Source: Parelaphostrongylus tenuis (taxonomy: Eukaryota; Nematoda; Chromadorea; Rhabditida; Metastrongylidae). Taken from it: a stretch of DNA of 64,000 bases. The stretch is taken from the NCBI GenBank assembly GCA_019055375.1, contig JAHQIW010000608.1, forward strand, positions 1 through 64,000, read 5' to 3'. Shown here in pieces: positions 37,807 to 49,900 of this stretch (its first letter is position 1; each line of letters starts with the position of its first letter). The notes under the pieces were generated by a model. That model searched no databases. It was not told where the DNA came from and was given only the letters and a program-made list of their open reading frames with translations. The translations under genes and the position numbers were made by a program.

Positions 37807-38357
37807 GGTTGGAAAGAAAGTTTCCATCGTTTGATAAATAATTCAAAATTTATGCATACATGCAGACAACAAACAACAACAGCAATATTTCGGCTTCTTG
37901 TGGACAAAGTCAAGCTGCTTGAGATGGGCTAGCACGATTGTAAGAGAAACGCCTAGTTCTGCTGTCAGCTCACGAGAACTTGATGACGGCTCATTTTCCA
38001 AACCAAAAATCAAGTATTCATCATCGAGTTCGGTTGGTCGTGCGGGTTTCGGTCTGTCGCACAACCCTTCATTTCCGGCCTTGAACTCACAAAGTCGCTC
38101 GCGGACTGTTGATTCTCCAGCCGTGCGGTCGCCCCAAGCTTTCTTGATTCAGCGAGCAGCACCAGCAGTATTTGAGCGAAATTTGTACTCGTAAAGCATC
38201 GACAAACGTTTTTCTTCCCTGGACAATCGCAGATGTATACAACTTATATATCAGTAGATGCGCAAGAATTGGACATTTCCAATGATATGGAAATCACACA
38301 CGATTCATGCGAAAAAATGGCATTCCCGTCCAAACGATGGATAATTTCTTTTCAACC
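37807..38357 (-). mobile_element. Internally deleted mariner element B (inverted)
   Basis: 551 bp, flanked by TA, opposite in orientation to element A and homologous to it along its whole length with the same internal deletion. The minus-strand reading has the transposase helix-turn-helix region (SSSRELTAELGVS, HLKQLDFVHKKPKY) fused to terminal sequence. One upstream in-frame stop is present. Confidence 0.92.
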
Positions 38358-38639
38358 TAATATTATCATCGCTTTGCTCATGACATCGCTATTATAACAC
38401 TAAACATCAGCCAGAACAAACAAAGTGTTGGTTAACTTCAACATCGCCTCCCTGGTGTGTGCCAATACCTCTCGAGGTAGAACTCGCTTACACAGAGATG
38501 TTGTCGACAAGCACATTCAACCTTAACTATAGTGATTATTCACTTCACCCACGGCAAACATATCGCTGCATGTCCACTGACATAATCACCGGACATTGTA
38601 TTAGTCAACAGTCGATTGCTCAAGGCTGGTATTTTTATT

Positions 38640-38830
38640 TCAATAGCTTTATATTTAACTGTTTTTCTAAGACCTTGTTCAAAATTAATGTATCCATACA
38701 GCATATTTCAAGCCTTTCATGAGATCTGTTACAACACTCATACAGTGCGATACACGTGTTTCGGCTTGCAGCCTTGTCTGTTCATTCCGGTTGGAAAGTC
38801 AGTACTGATGAACAGATTAGTGCCATGGTA
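38640..38830. mobile_element. Fold-back family, left arm
   Basis: Diverged arm: tttttctaagaccttgttca, agatctgttacaac, gcgatacacgtgtttcg. Confidence 0.65.
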
Positions 38831-39339
38831 GTGCAGAAAGAAGAGAATAATTTTATAAACTCTCAGATGCATCGACAGTGTAATAAATAGAAATAAGGAC
38901 ACAGGATTCCGTGCCCACCTATTCGACATCACAATCCTATCAGACTCAACATGTGCTTTGAAAATCTAGTCGCTACATAAGTAGGGTGAAAGATCGCTAA
39001 GTGCAATTAAATGCGGATTCGTCAGAGCAATCCTGATTTAACCTGTATTACAAAGATCAGTGTGATGCAACGCGCAGCAGGAAGGCCAACAATCCAATGT
39101 TTTTTCTTAATAACCTTAAAAGAAAGGTATGATGCTCAGAATGACTGTGTAGTAAGCAGGATATAGTGCTATACCGTTGTAGGTGATATGGAGAAATAGA
39201 AATTTACTGACACTCAATCCACTTACTTGACAATCAGGAAAGCGACATATAATGAATCTGTCTTGTGCGCGTTTACGTTTGAATTCATGTTCAAATGAGT
39301 ACAAATAAAAGGATTTGGAAGCTATCAATAAACAGGCTT

Positions 39340-39800
39340 TTACCTTTACCTTTCGTTTTGAGCTTTTTGAGACTTCGCTCAAATTTCGAAATGCCTGATA
39401 AATACTTTTGAGCCATGCATGTTGGCTGATAGGCACTTTAACAGTGCAATACACGTGTTTCGACCTTGCAGCTTCGTCAGTTGCACGGCTCCTCTTCGTT
39501 CAGTTAGTTCTTCGAGGATCCTACTCTTTACATAGAGGGGTCGACGATGAACGTTTTACACGCGCCGTTTAGTAATAAAATAATATTGTACACTCTATTG
39601 CTGTTGGCTGGTAATTACGAAACAACGTACCTTTCATTTCAACTATTTCTTGAAATCTCATTCACATTTCAAAACATTTCAACATGCCTTATAGTTATTT
39701 TTGACTGATGTATGAGGTCTGTTATGGTGTTTTGGCCATGCAGCCTCATCAGTTGCACGGTGCCCTTCGTCTGAGCCAAACCCTTCCACGAGAGAACCCC

Positions 39801-39859
<59 letters not shown>

Positions 39860-40130
39860 CTCTCTGTCCTAGATAAAGGAAGAGGCAAGAGCAGTCGAGT
39901 TGACAACATTGTCAGTTAGGTAATTTTATCACTTAATGGCGTGCGTTAAAACGTCCGCCGTCGGCTCCTTTATGTAAGGGGTGGATCTCCGAGGATCTAA
40001 CTGGACGAGAAAGCATCATGGAACTGATGAGGCTGCAGGGCGAAACACGTGCATTGTACTGTATAAGAGCCCTTAACAGATCTCATGCATGGCTCAAAAT
40101 AACTATAAGACACAGGTTTTTGCCGGTAAG
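39340..40130. mobile_element. Fold-back family, one partial and one full-length subfamily copy
   Basis: A partial arm at 39340-39500 (caatacacgtgtttcgacct) is followed by a copy with inverted arms at about 39640-39760 and 40010-40130 (gcagcctcatcagttgcacg against its inverse gatgaggctgcagggcgaaa). The CT microsatellite lies between those arms. Confidence 0.7.
39801..39870. repeat. (CT)n microsatellite
   Basis: An almost uninterrupted CT run of about 50 bp followed by tctgtcgctctctctctgtc, inside a fold-back element. Confidence 0.97.
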
Positions 40131-40139
40131 CACGTTTTA

Positions 40140-40845
40140 TTTGGCAGGGCACCGATTCATGTGACCGAATGAGGAAGACAGGTGAGGTCGAATATTGACT
40201 TTTAGATGATTTTGAGAGCAGAAAATAGGTTACAGCAGAAAGAAAAAGGGTTGATATTAATTAGATACTTGATGATGACTGATCAATTTTTTTTCTAACT
40301 TCTGCAAATAACCGCTGTACTTTAATATATGGTATTTAATTCTTCTCATAAAATTTTTGGCGTGAAAAGTTTCCATGCCGTGAATTCTGGCAGAAAGTGA
40401 GCGATCTGAAAACGAAATAATTTATTAGCACACAGCGTATTATACAGGCGTTATAGTGGAGCAAGGTACTCACTGCTCTATGAAGCCGTTTTCTGAGCCC
40501 TTCAAGTGCTTCAAATTTTTCCTCACTTTGCCAATAGAACAGCTGAACGAAGAATCAAGAAATAAATCCTCCACGCTTTGTTAATTACTGACTAAAGTAC
40601 TGATTCCAGTGTGACGCTATGATTTGCCTATACGTTAGGTGTAAAGAGATAAAACTTGACCTTTTGTGAGCTATCTGCTGTTTCCAACCTGCCGATTTAA
40701 CAGGCTCGTCTTTGACATCTTGAATTACGATTCTTTGTTGTCCTGGCTTAAGGGGCTTCAAGCAATAAAACACATAAAGGGCTTCAAGTTCGAACTCATT
40801 GCTCTCTGATCCTAAAGATGATCCTCCACTATCACCTTGACAAAC
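40140..40845. promoter_or_regulatory. Upstream region of the guanylyl cyclase start codon
   Basis: About 700 bp between the last fold-back copy and the signal-peptide ATG, so promoter and 5' UTR are expected here. No specific motif could be assigned. Confidence 0.35.
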
Positions 40846-40902
40846 ATGATATGGACCATCGTGCTGTCTTTAGCAGTTCTCACCGCTGTGCTGCAATCAA
40901 AG
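40846..40902 (+). CDS. rGC exon 1, signal peptide
   Basis: ATG at 40846 opens MIWTIVLSLAVLTAVLQSK, a short hydrophobic secretion signal, then donor AAG|gttggt. It is the only signal-peptide-like start between the TLDc gene and the first ectodomain exon, and it ends in phase 0 as required. Confidence 0.75.
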
Positions 40903-43900
40903 GTTGGTCAATCACTTAGAAATCATATTTCGTTAGGTAAAACTATACTTTTTCTCAACCCCGCAAAATTCATGGTCCTTATGTTTTTGGCTATTTCTTC
41001 AGCTTTTTGAAAAATTTCACTCGAGAGGTGTGATGACGATACGCCATGATGAACAAAGTGTCTTGGTGCTGCAGCTTTTTCTTGAAAAATAGAATTTTGC
41101 CTGAAAGTTCTAGATACTTAATATCAACTCTACGACTTAAATTTCAGTTTCGCTTTGTTCCTCATTATGGCTTTTCGTTTCTTTACCCTTCTCTGCTGAT
41201 CTTTCCGACGGTGGCACTTATACCTCTAAGAGAACTCTATAAAAAGCGTAATATTCTTGTTCAGTGCGCACGAGGCCGTCAACAGACGATCTAATCAGAA
41301 CAATATAGACATAATGAGCCATGTTTTGGTGCTTTCCCCATCTTCAGAGCCTCATAGTCACATTGGTGCGCAATTCAAAGAGTCACATTGATGCGCAATT
41401 TACTCAGCCAGACATTTTCATATCCGAAGCACGTGAACTATATATCATAAATATGAAGTCGTATAGTAATCAGCCTCTATTGAATACTCACCGTTTTGTT
41501 GTCCGACCACTAGCTAAAAAGTATACCAGTCGCACCGAGATTTTCATGGACTCTATGTGGCTGTCTAAGATCTACAAAAAATGATATGAGATATGGCGCG
41601 AAATAACACGTGGTAACGAGGCACTCATTTCTGCAATTCATGTCTGCATTTGGGATATAGATTCAAAACGCTTTCAAAAATTGCAACCTGTGATCTTAAC
41701 TTCCTGCGCGAGCATGAATGCACGAGCATGATTAATTCTACTTCAAGATATTTCTCGTTAAGTGTCTGTGCCAAGGCGTCCCCAGTGAACTTTTGACTTG
41801 TCGACTAGGTGTTCTTTTACACAAACACAAAAATTCGTCATTGTACTCACCTTCGCACTCTTTGCAAGAGACCAGATGAACTGTGCCTGTACTCATTCAA
41901 TCACCTTTTTACCGTTACGGCATATTAAAAACACTTTTTCGTTGTACATAGCCGATCGCAAAAGGAGTTGCAAGCCAGCTGGCGTCTAAGATTGTTCAAT
42001 GGTATTTCAATCCAATCATTGTTACCGATTCATCTAAGCCTACTCTTTCCATATAACATTCTATAGCCATACCTAATCCGTCTTCAAATAAAGGCAGAAT
42101 AAAAGAGGCCTTATTTCTGCTGGAATTTTCGTTTAGAAGCGCGTTATGGCATCTAAACTAATCGTGGACACTATATTTTTGCTGAGCCAATTTCAGAGAT
42201 CTATCTTCCGTTCTCTTCCAGTACACACACTTGCTCTGTTCACAAGACGCTTTTCACAGGCGCCTTTTTTGTATGCGAGGGATGAGAGAAGAGCTATTGG
42301 GCCTGTATATTTTTGTCACTTGGCTTTCGGTAACACTTGTGATGCAGCTGTTTTTGAATATATACGAATACCTTTCAATCGACTTTTTTGCGACCTCGCT
42401 CAAAAAGTCGATATTTTGTGATGGGATGTTTCAAGCCTTTCATAAGATCGGATATGACATTAGTGTTAGACGTAAATTTCGACTTTCTCGCAGCTCATCG
42501 ATAGCACATGCCATTCGCCTCACCCCTACTATTAAGGGAATCGACCTCTAACATGTATAGCATAAACTTCACGTCAAGTGAAATGATCAATTGATGATGC
42601 GTCTTTCAAAGTGGTTGTTTGTCGATTGTGTGTCGTGCGACTGTTACTTGAGCATATGTAACAAACCGCACAAAGCGCTTTAACAAAAAGAATTCTAGTT
42701 GATAATCATATATGTATCAACAGTAGAGTAATGGTAAGATATCAAATACCGAGTTTCATACTTTAGACTTGAGACAATAGATAGACTGGGTGCCAATAGC
42801 TGACCCATTGCTAACCCTTTTTTTTATGGGAATAAATCTCGAACAATCTGAAGATTGAACAGTTCAAGCACTCATTTAGAAGAGCAATAAGCTGCTGGAT
42901 CGGCGGTTGCAAATGTTTATTACTTTCCGGTGTTACATAAGGAGCTCACGGACAACTTGCAATGCAGAGTCATTCAACATGTTGGTATAAAAGACGATAG
43001 AGTAAAGAATTCCGTTACATGCGCACCGTTTGGAAACGCGTTACGAAGACAATTCAGATACATTTGACTGTTCGTGAGATGGGGTGGAATGTACCCCAAC
43101 AATTGGAATATTAGTTGGGCAAGAAACCATGCGATTCCATCCGTAGGTCCGTCGTTCGTTCTGGATTTATGCCGAAAATCTAAGCATGAAGCACAAAGAT
43201 GACTGTCTCGTCATAATGAGTGATTTCGCTGTAATTTTACATCGATTTTGTGAATCTGAGACAGGCACGTATTTTCGTTCATGTTGGATTCGGTGCGGCC
43301 GGTCTACATGTTGATCAGTGGAGCGAAAACAACAAAGTGTTGAACACCCAATGTAGGGTGATTGCTATACGATTTGATATTTACGATATAAGTTTCATGT
43401 CGGTTGGTTTTAAAGTATTAGACTAAGTAGATCTATAAGTGCCCATAACAGACCACATGAGGTGTATGGCCCAAAAATAATTGTCAGCTGAGTAGACTGC
43501 ACATAGATTTGGCTTTTCTAGGCTCTGAAGAAGGCGAAACCGCTGATGCCTAAGCCGTTGCAAGTGTCTATATTGTACTAATACTGAGCATCTACAGTAG
43601 TTCTTTCTTCTCAGTCGCATAGGTTGTTTTATAGCTGTTTCAATGAAAAGGTCGGCTATTAGGTGGATGACGCAGGCTATGCTAATGACAATCAGTGTTA
43701 GGATGTTTTCCCCGCAGATGACAAGACTGCTGTCCGTTTAACTGATTGTGCGTTTGTCTTCCTTATTATATCTGTCGTGAGTTAGAGATCATGTGAGATT
43801 TCACGTGATTTCTCCTTTCACCTCCCACCAATTAAGACAATATTAGCAATCAGTTGTGGAAAAGTCTTCTGGATCAGTTGTGGAAAATTAATACAACATG

Positions 43901-46900
43901 TAGAGAATTCGTAACCTACACCGTTTTGTTCACTCATCGAAGCGTGTAACCTTGCACGAAAATTTCCAGATAAGAATGTCAGGTATCAGTGTAACAGAAT
44001 TGTGAAAGGGTGTTGTCCTCTGAAACGATTTTGAGCAGATATAGTCCATTCAGAGGAGCGTATCGCACAGTGGTTAGAGGAGCTCTGCAGAAGCCACAAG
44101 TTGGTTCGGCGCTCGCTACTCAAACTCTTTATCTTCTCTCCCCTCCAAGGTCCCAAAATCAGTGCCAAACTTGTTCGGTTGAATAGCAGCGCTAACTCAT
44201 TACGTCGGCAATCCACCGCGAATCATTGCAGAAGCCAGATATGCAGTCAATCATTTCTGACGATGCTCAATGGAGTTGAATGCATGCCCAATTTCGGGAG
44301 CTTATCAACGCCGAGAGCTTTATTTTTTGTACCTGATCGAAACTTATATTTAAGTTACTACCGTCAAAATCTCACTTTCAGTTTGTGTGGGAAAACCATA
44401 CACGTCATTATTAACAATTATTTCAGGTCCACAATGTCGGTGTTTTGTTCGCATACAATAACACACAACTTACCCCGGTATCTAGTAATCTCAACTAAAT
44501 TTCATCTACTTTTTATTGTTTCATTGTGTACATTCCAGAATTTTGTTTTCTTATGAAGCTGTACTTCAGTTTATCGGATGGAAACAAACGGCAGGTGCAG
44601 TTGGCGTCGCGTGGGACAAAATACAAAGCGATGGTATTCTCCCTGAGCAAGATGTGTTGAAGTGTGTGTCTATACGAGGAGTCTTGATTATTCAAACTGA
44701 ATCATACAAGCAAACAAGTCTTTTTTGCGTTGGACCCAAGAATATAAGATTGAGCAACAAAGGTGGAATACGAAGCATGCACAGCCAACTTCATTGCCTG
44801 CACAAGCAGAGTGGTGGGAAAATCAACAGATCTTCCTCAAGGAGATGTCTTTTTTCACAAGAGCTGACATGCAAAAATGCTTTACTGTGATCCACGGGTT
44901 CTTTTCAGCTACAGGTACTAGTAACCTAAATGAATTATTTGACCACCTGCACACCTTGATGGTGGCCTTTCCCTTCGACGTCAACATCACCCTTTGATGC
45001 ACGTGGGGTGATCGGTCTCATGACACGATCACATTGACCATGATTCGTTTCAGATGCGTACTCCTTAGAAACTTTATGGAATATTTTAGATTTTCAAGAA
45101 AGCCACTTGTTGTGAGACGACAATGAAGACTAGTGGGCAAATAGTATTGGCAAAGAATTTGTGGCCCTAACCTAAACCTGTTACTTTACTGTTAGAAGTG
45201 ATGAAGGAAAGGAAGGGGTTTATTTCTTGATCGGCTGGTGATTAGAGTCCTGGTATAATGAATATATATGTATATATATCTATATTCTTAAATAGTGTTT
45301 GCGATATATAGATATCATATGTAATTTGAACGAAACGTTCGATACAGTTCCCGTTCGTTCCTGTCATACTAGACTGAGGGTTGATACCTTCGACTGCTCA
45401 AATAAAGCGAGTATCTATCTAATTTACATATGAGAACTTTCATTTTTTCTCCTTTTGGCGATATATACTTATGGTTGACTATGGTATCTCCTCTAACTTC
45501 TCTCTCAGAGGAGACCTGATGACAACACAACATGGCTTCGTGATTCGTAACCACAAGATAGTAATTTACGCTTCCAAGATCAATCTCACTGACGGATATT
45601 TTTTGACTTTCATCAAATGTTTAGTGATGGATAAGAGAAAGACAAAGCGAGGGACCCGATGGTGCAGTGCAAGCAAGTGTTGCCTCAAAAAAAAAAAAAA
45701 CATGGCGCGTTCGAGTTTATTAAAAACAAGGTCAGCTTCAAGGTCTTGCTATTCTCAGCACTTTTGTGCTCACATTGTATTATGCCATCCACAAATAATT
45801 AGATTAGGCAGTGAATAAAAGTTAAAATTGGACTTCGTGACTAGTAGAATGATGCACGTGCGCAGACACTCATTAGTGTCTTTCATTGCACAGCACATAC
45901 AGGGCTGATCTCAAAACTTTTTTCATTGGGTTCTCCCGTAGCTATCATACCTGAAGACCACACATTCTAAGGACTGCTGTTTGGAATTTTTGAATCAGAA
46001 CGTGATCGAATGCTGACCGAGTTATTCTTCTTTGAACCCTACATTATTGTGTTGCTCACTCCTATGTTACAAGCAGCTCTAAGCTTTTGGAATAAAAGAG
46101 GGTTTTCTACAAACAAGTCTGTTATGCTTTTTCCAACTATGAAGAGAGTGGAGGCTTGATTAGCGCAGGATTATCGAATTAGAGTCTTGGCATTTTGAAG
46201 GGCTAGCGTTTTCGCCGTTACGGTTCCTATTACTTGCTAGCGTTCAAAAACTTCAGTTAATGAATGATTAAGCGATTTAACATGAACTCTACACCGATAG
46301 AAATGTTAGTGTAGAACAGTGCTTAAAAGTGCTTGCGACAATGTGTCAAATTATTTATGCACGTAGATTATGCTCATGTGATATCTCATTATTGTGCATT
46401 TACTTCAAAATCAGACTTGGGCAATTAAACTGTTTGTAACATTTCCAGCACTATACAGTAATAAGGAATTAACGATAACGAAGGTAGTGAATTACACATA
46501 CTGCAACTCTTGATAGACTGAGGTGCTTCAGTGATCATCAAACAGCTAATAATGTTCGAATAGTTATGCGCTAGTGATTAAGGGATATGATATTTATAAG
46601 GCGATATCATTTGTAATTTGCTCTTGCTGGTACTATACCCAAGACCTAGAGGAAAAGACACAGAAAGTGTGCGGCTAACCCGTCGACGACCACGTCGATT
46701 TCTCTGCGCAGCGAGCGCAACGCGCCATGATGAATGGTTATTTTCTAACGTAACTTAGATTCACGAGAATTGTTTCTTTGTCAACCGCTTTCTAGCGGTG
46801 GTATGATGTTACACATATACCCAATGATGTTGAGTGATGTGCAAAACTTTGACGTCAGGCGGGACGGATCCAACCCGCATTTCACCCTCTCCTAGAGCGC

Positions 46901-49900
46901 GTGCGAAGGCAGTTGCACTACCGGCGCCTATTTTGCCACCACTCTTTCTGCGCTACGACATCACTCAGCATCATTAGAAACTTAGATTTTCTTCACCACT
47001 CGAAAGGAAATTATCGTCAGTGAATGTTGGAGTGCGTTCAGAAGAGACCTTAACAAGTGTGTGAACAGGGGACACAGCGTCAATATATCCATTGAAACTC
47101 CAAATTTTCAAATGAAAAATTATACTCCCACGAAAAATTGATACTTAGAACTGTTACTGAATATTTCCATGCTACTTTATTTATATTTATCCATAATGCA
47201 CCGTACCTAAACCAGAGCTATGAAGGTTCATATAACCGTGATTGACAGGAATGGTGTGTTAATGACAAATCATGGTGCGATGAGCTGTAATCGTGGATTA
47301 CATAAACAGAACAATGGCAATGAGCTAGGAGATGTACAATGATATAAACGACCCAAGAGGAAGGCGGCGTATGGCGCAGTGATAAGAGGTGCGCTGCGAC
47401 ACACACGTGGTCAGTGGCTCTATAAAGCACCCAAAGCTCACAAAGGCTTTTTTCCAACTGAGGTGGGAGAGTTGGTACCGCATTTTCTGGGAGGACAGAA
47501 ATACTGACTTGATAAATCGAAAGGGAATACCGAGTCATTACAAGGTCAGACATGCATTCAGTTACCGCTAGCGATGCTTGATGAAGTTATGTGCGTGGCG
47601 CATTCCTCATGGATAGATCGGCACCAAGAGCTTTACCTTTTTTCTTCTTGAAGAAGACAGCAGTGTTAGGTTTCGGGAGGAATGTTTCCCTGGGTAGAGC
47701 GTGATTGGAAGGTGAAGAAGTGGAGGCTTATAAGAGCATACTACTACGCATAGTCCGCGTATTTTCCCATTTTTATCGACATGCCTTTGAAAACTGGCAT
47801 GCTGCTACACCATGCTGAATCAACAGTATATATTAGCTTAGATTATGAGTACAATAATGGGGAAGGTAGAGAGAAGATATAAGTGAAAATAATCACAGTA
47901 ATACAGATAGAGAGAGAACTTTTACGAGGAAAAATTCAAGAATGCTTTCAGCTTGAGCTGGGCGCTGACTGATTGCGATAAATCACTAGACGCCGGCGCC
48001 ATTATCGAATGGTCGAGTAACGGCTTTGATGTGGTTCTGGGACCGGCGTGCTCATCATGTAAGTGATTACTTCTCAAATGTTTATATATTACTCATTGTT
48101 GTCTAGTGAATTATTTCCAGTGAGCTTAGAAGTCATGGCGGGAAGAACTTGCTGAATTTTTTTGAAATTTTTGCCTTCAGCATGCTGGCTTAGTATGAAG
48201 AAAACATCATCATCTTTTGAGCAGAAGCTTCTCAGAAAAAGTCCAAATTTGAGCCATTCATTTACCTGACGATTTTTGTCGTTCATCACGCATGTATCCC
48301 TATCTTTAATCTGAGAACTGTTGTAATCGTTTTCTCTCAAAGCCTCAAGAGTTGCCACTTCAATACTTACTTTTCAGAAATAGCCGTTGCTTTTGTTGTC
48401 GCTAGGATGTAAACGTCGATGGTTTTTTTTTGCGCGTTTCAACCTAGTTAACAACTTTGCTCTTGAGCAGTTTCCTCAATTACTTCTGCTGAAAATCGTC
48501 TTTTAGCCGCCATTGTATCCGGCACCGTGGCCAAATCTTTCGACTTTCCGATGGTTATTTGGGCGCCTACATTCTCTTCAGTGTTGGTGAACGCTGACGA
48601 TTATCCAACAGTGATGGCATCCACGTGGAGTGCAGAGAGGTTGGTCCAATCGATGGGGGCTCTAAGCACTACTCCAGTAATCTTTGTATTTACTTTCTCT
48701 GTGAGACGGCAGTGAATGAAGATTTAGACGTTACGTTCTGGAACTGCTAATCAGGCCAATACGTTGAATTAATAGTTGAATTTTGCATTAAGATTAAGTT
48801 CATGCCGTTAAGTCAGCCGTCCTGCCTTTCTATTGATCGTTGAGTGACTCGAGCGGGCACGAGTAATGCTTGCAGCTTTCCCTATCGCGCCGAAAAGTAG
48901 CCTAATGGGTCTTTCTCGTTCTAAGGATCTTGTTAAGATTCATATCCTTCTTCTAGGCTTTTCGTGAAAAAGTCGGACCCTCGGGTCGATGGTCTTCCTG
49001 CGGAGAGCTTGACATTCCGAGAATTTCAGTGGGTTACGGCTCTCGTATATTGTTAATCGTCAAAGCACATTGCGTATCCATCCCACTTTGTCTTCGATAG
49101 ACTGGCTTATAGAATTAGTATCTAATCCTCGTTTCGTTGACGCAGGTCAAAAGTTCGGATCTTTTTTCTCACTTGCAATACAAAAGATTCGCTTTACAAC
49201 GATCCTGACTGCGCATACAATCGCAGCGACCCAGGTTTCTGATGCATACATTAATGCAGGGATAACCGTTGTGCCGAAAGCGTGGGCACGGTGATTGATG
49301 TCCTTCGTTCTTTTCGCTACTATCCTCGATCTTCTTGAACTCCTCCCAAGCTGCTCGATTACTTCTGCTCACCTCTGGAGCTTGCTCGTTCATCAAGTTG
49401 AATTCTTGACGCAGATAAGCGTAACTGGAGCATTCAGAGATTCCGCCAGACGTGAATGGAGAATTCGAAACCAATCCATTCCTCACAAATATCGTTTCCG
49501 GATACTTTTCCGTTATCTCCACCCTGTTTAAGCCTTTCGGTTAACAAGTATTTTTTTTACTTCTGTAAAACATTTTGGTTGTCATTCGACAACTTAAATC
49601 AAGTAAATTTGAATTTGGTGTATCTTGTTTCTCAGATGGCTTGTTTTTGGCGCTGTAACAGTCGATATAAATTTTGCTTCTATTCAAGCATTTCTCGTTA
49701 GAAAAAAGTTTTCTATAATCAGATTCGATCGTTTGACATAACAAATCTCAACAATCTTCAATGGTATACTTAGTCTTCAAAAAGGACTTCTTAGAGCGCA
49801 GTAATAGTCAAAAGAAAATTAAGTTTCGCACTCGCTGAAAACTTCTTTTTGGCCAGGGTGTCTGTACTAGCCGTAATATCAGTCCGCGGAACAAATCACA

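Larger units (their letters stand above)
36950..39145 (+). mobile_element. Decayed RTE LINE copy carrying two mariner insertions
   Basis: RTE pieces occur in order: 36965-37105 (region before RT motif A, ending VTFYDN), 37668-37804 (DIKRHVRQ then GRQ), 38360-38480 (RFAHDIAIITLNIS, the FADD-box region with His for Asp) and about 38880-39145 (C-terminal region). The gaps are exactly the mariner elements at 37108 and 37807 and a fold-back arm near 38640. Reading across each mariner restores the LINE order. Confidence 0.82.
44654..47940. other. rGC intron 3
   Basis: Holds SINE copy 2 (47361-47643), a tRNA-like inverted-repeat element at 46823-46980, an A-run at about 45690 and short TA-rich tracts near 45260. 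No further exon seen. Confidence 0.5.

Noticed and set aside
39679..39909. Minus-strand ORF with Arg-Glu repeats
   Set aside because: It is the (CT)n microsatellite read on the reverse strand.
47921..47940. Alternative acceptor for rGC exon 4 at 47928
   Set aside because: Also in frame, but attcaag at 47940 is the better site; kept only as a possible variant adding four residues.
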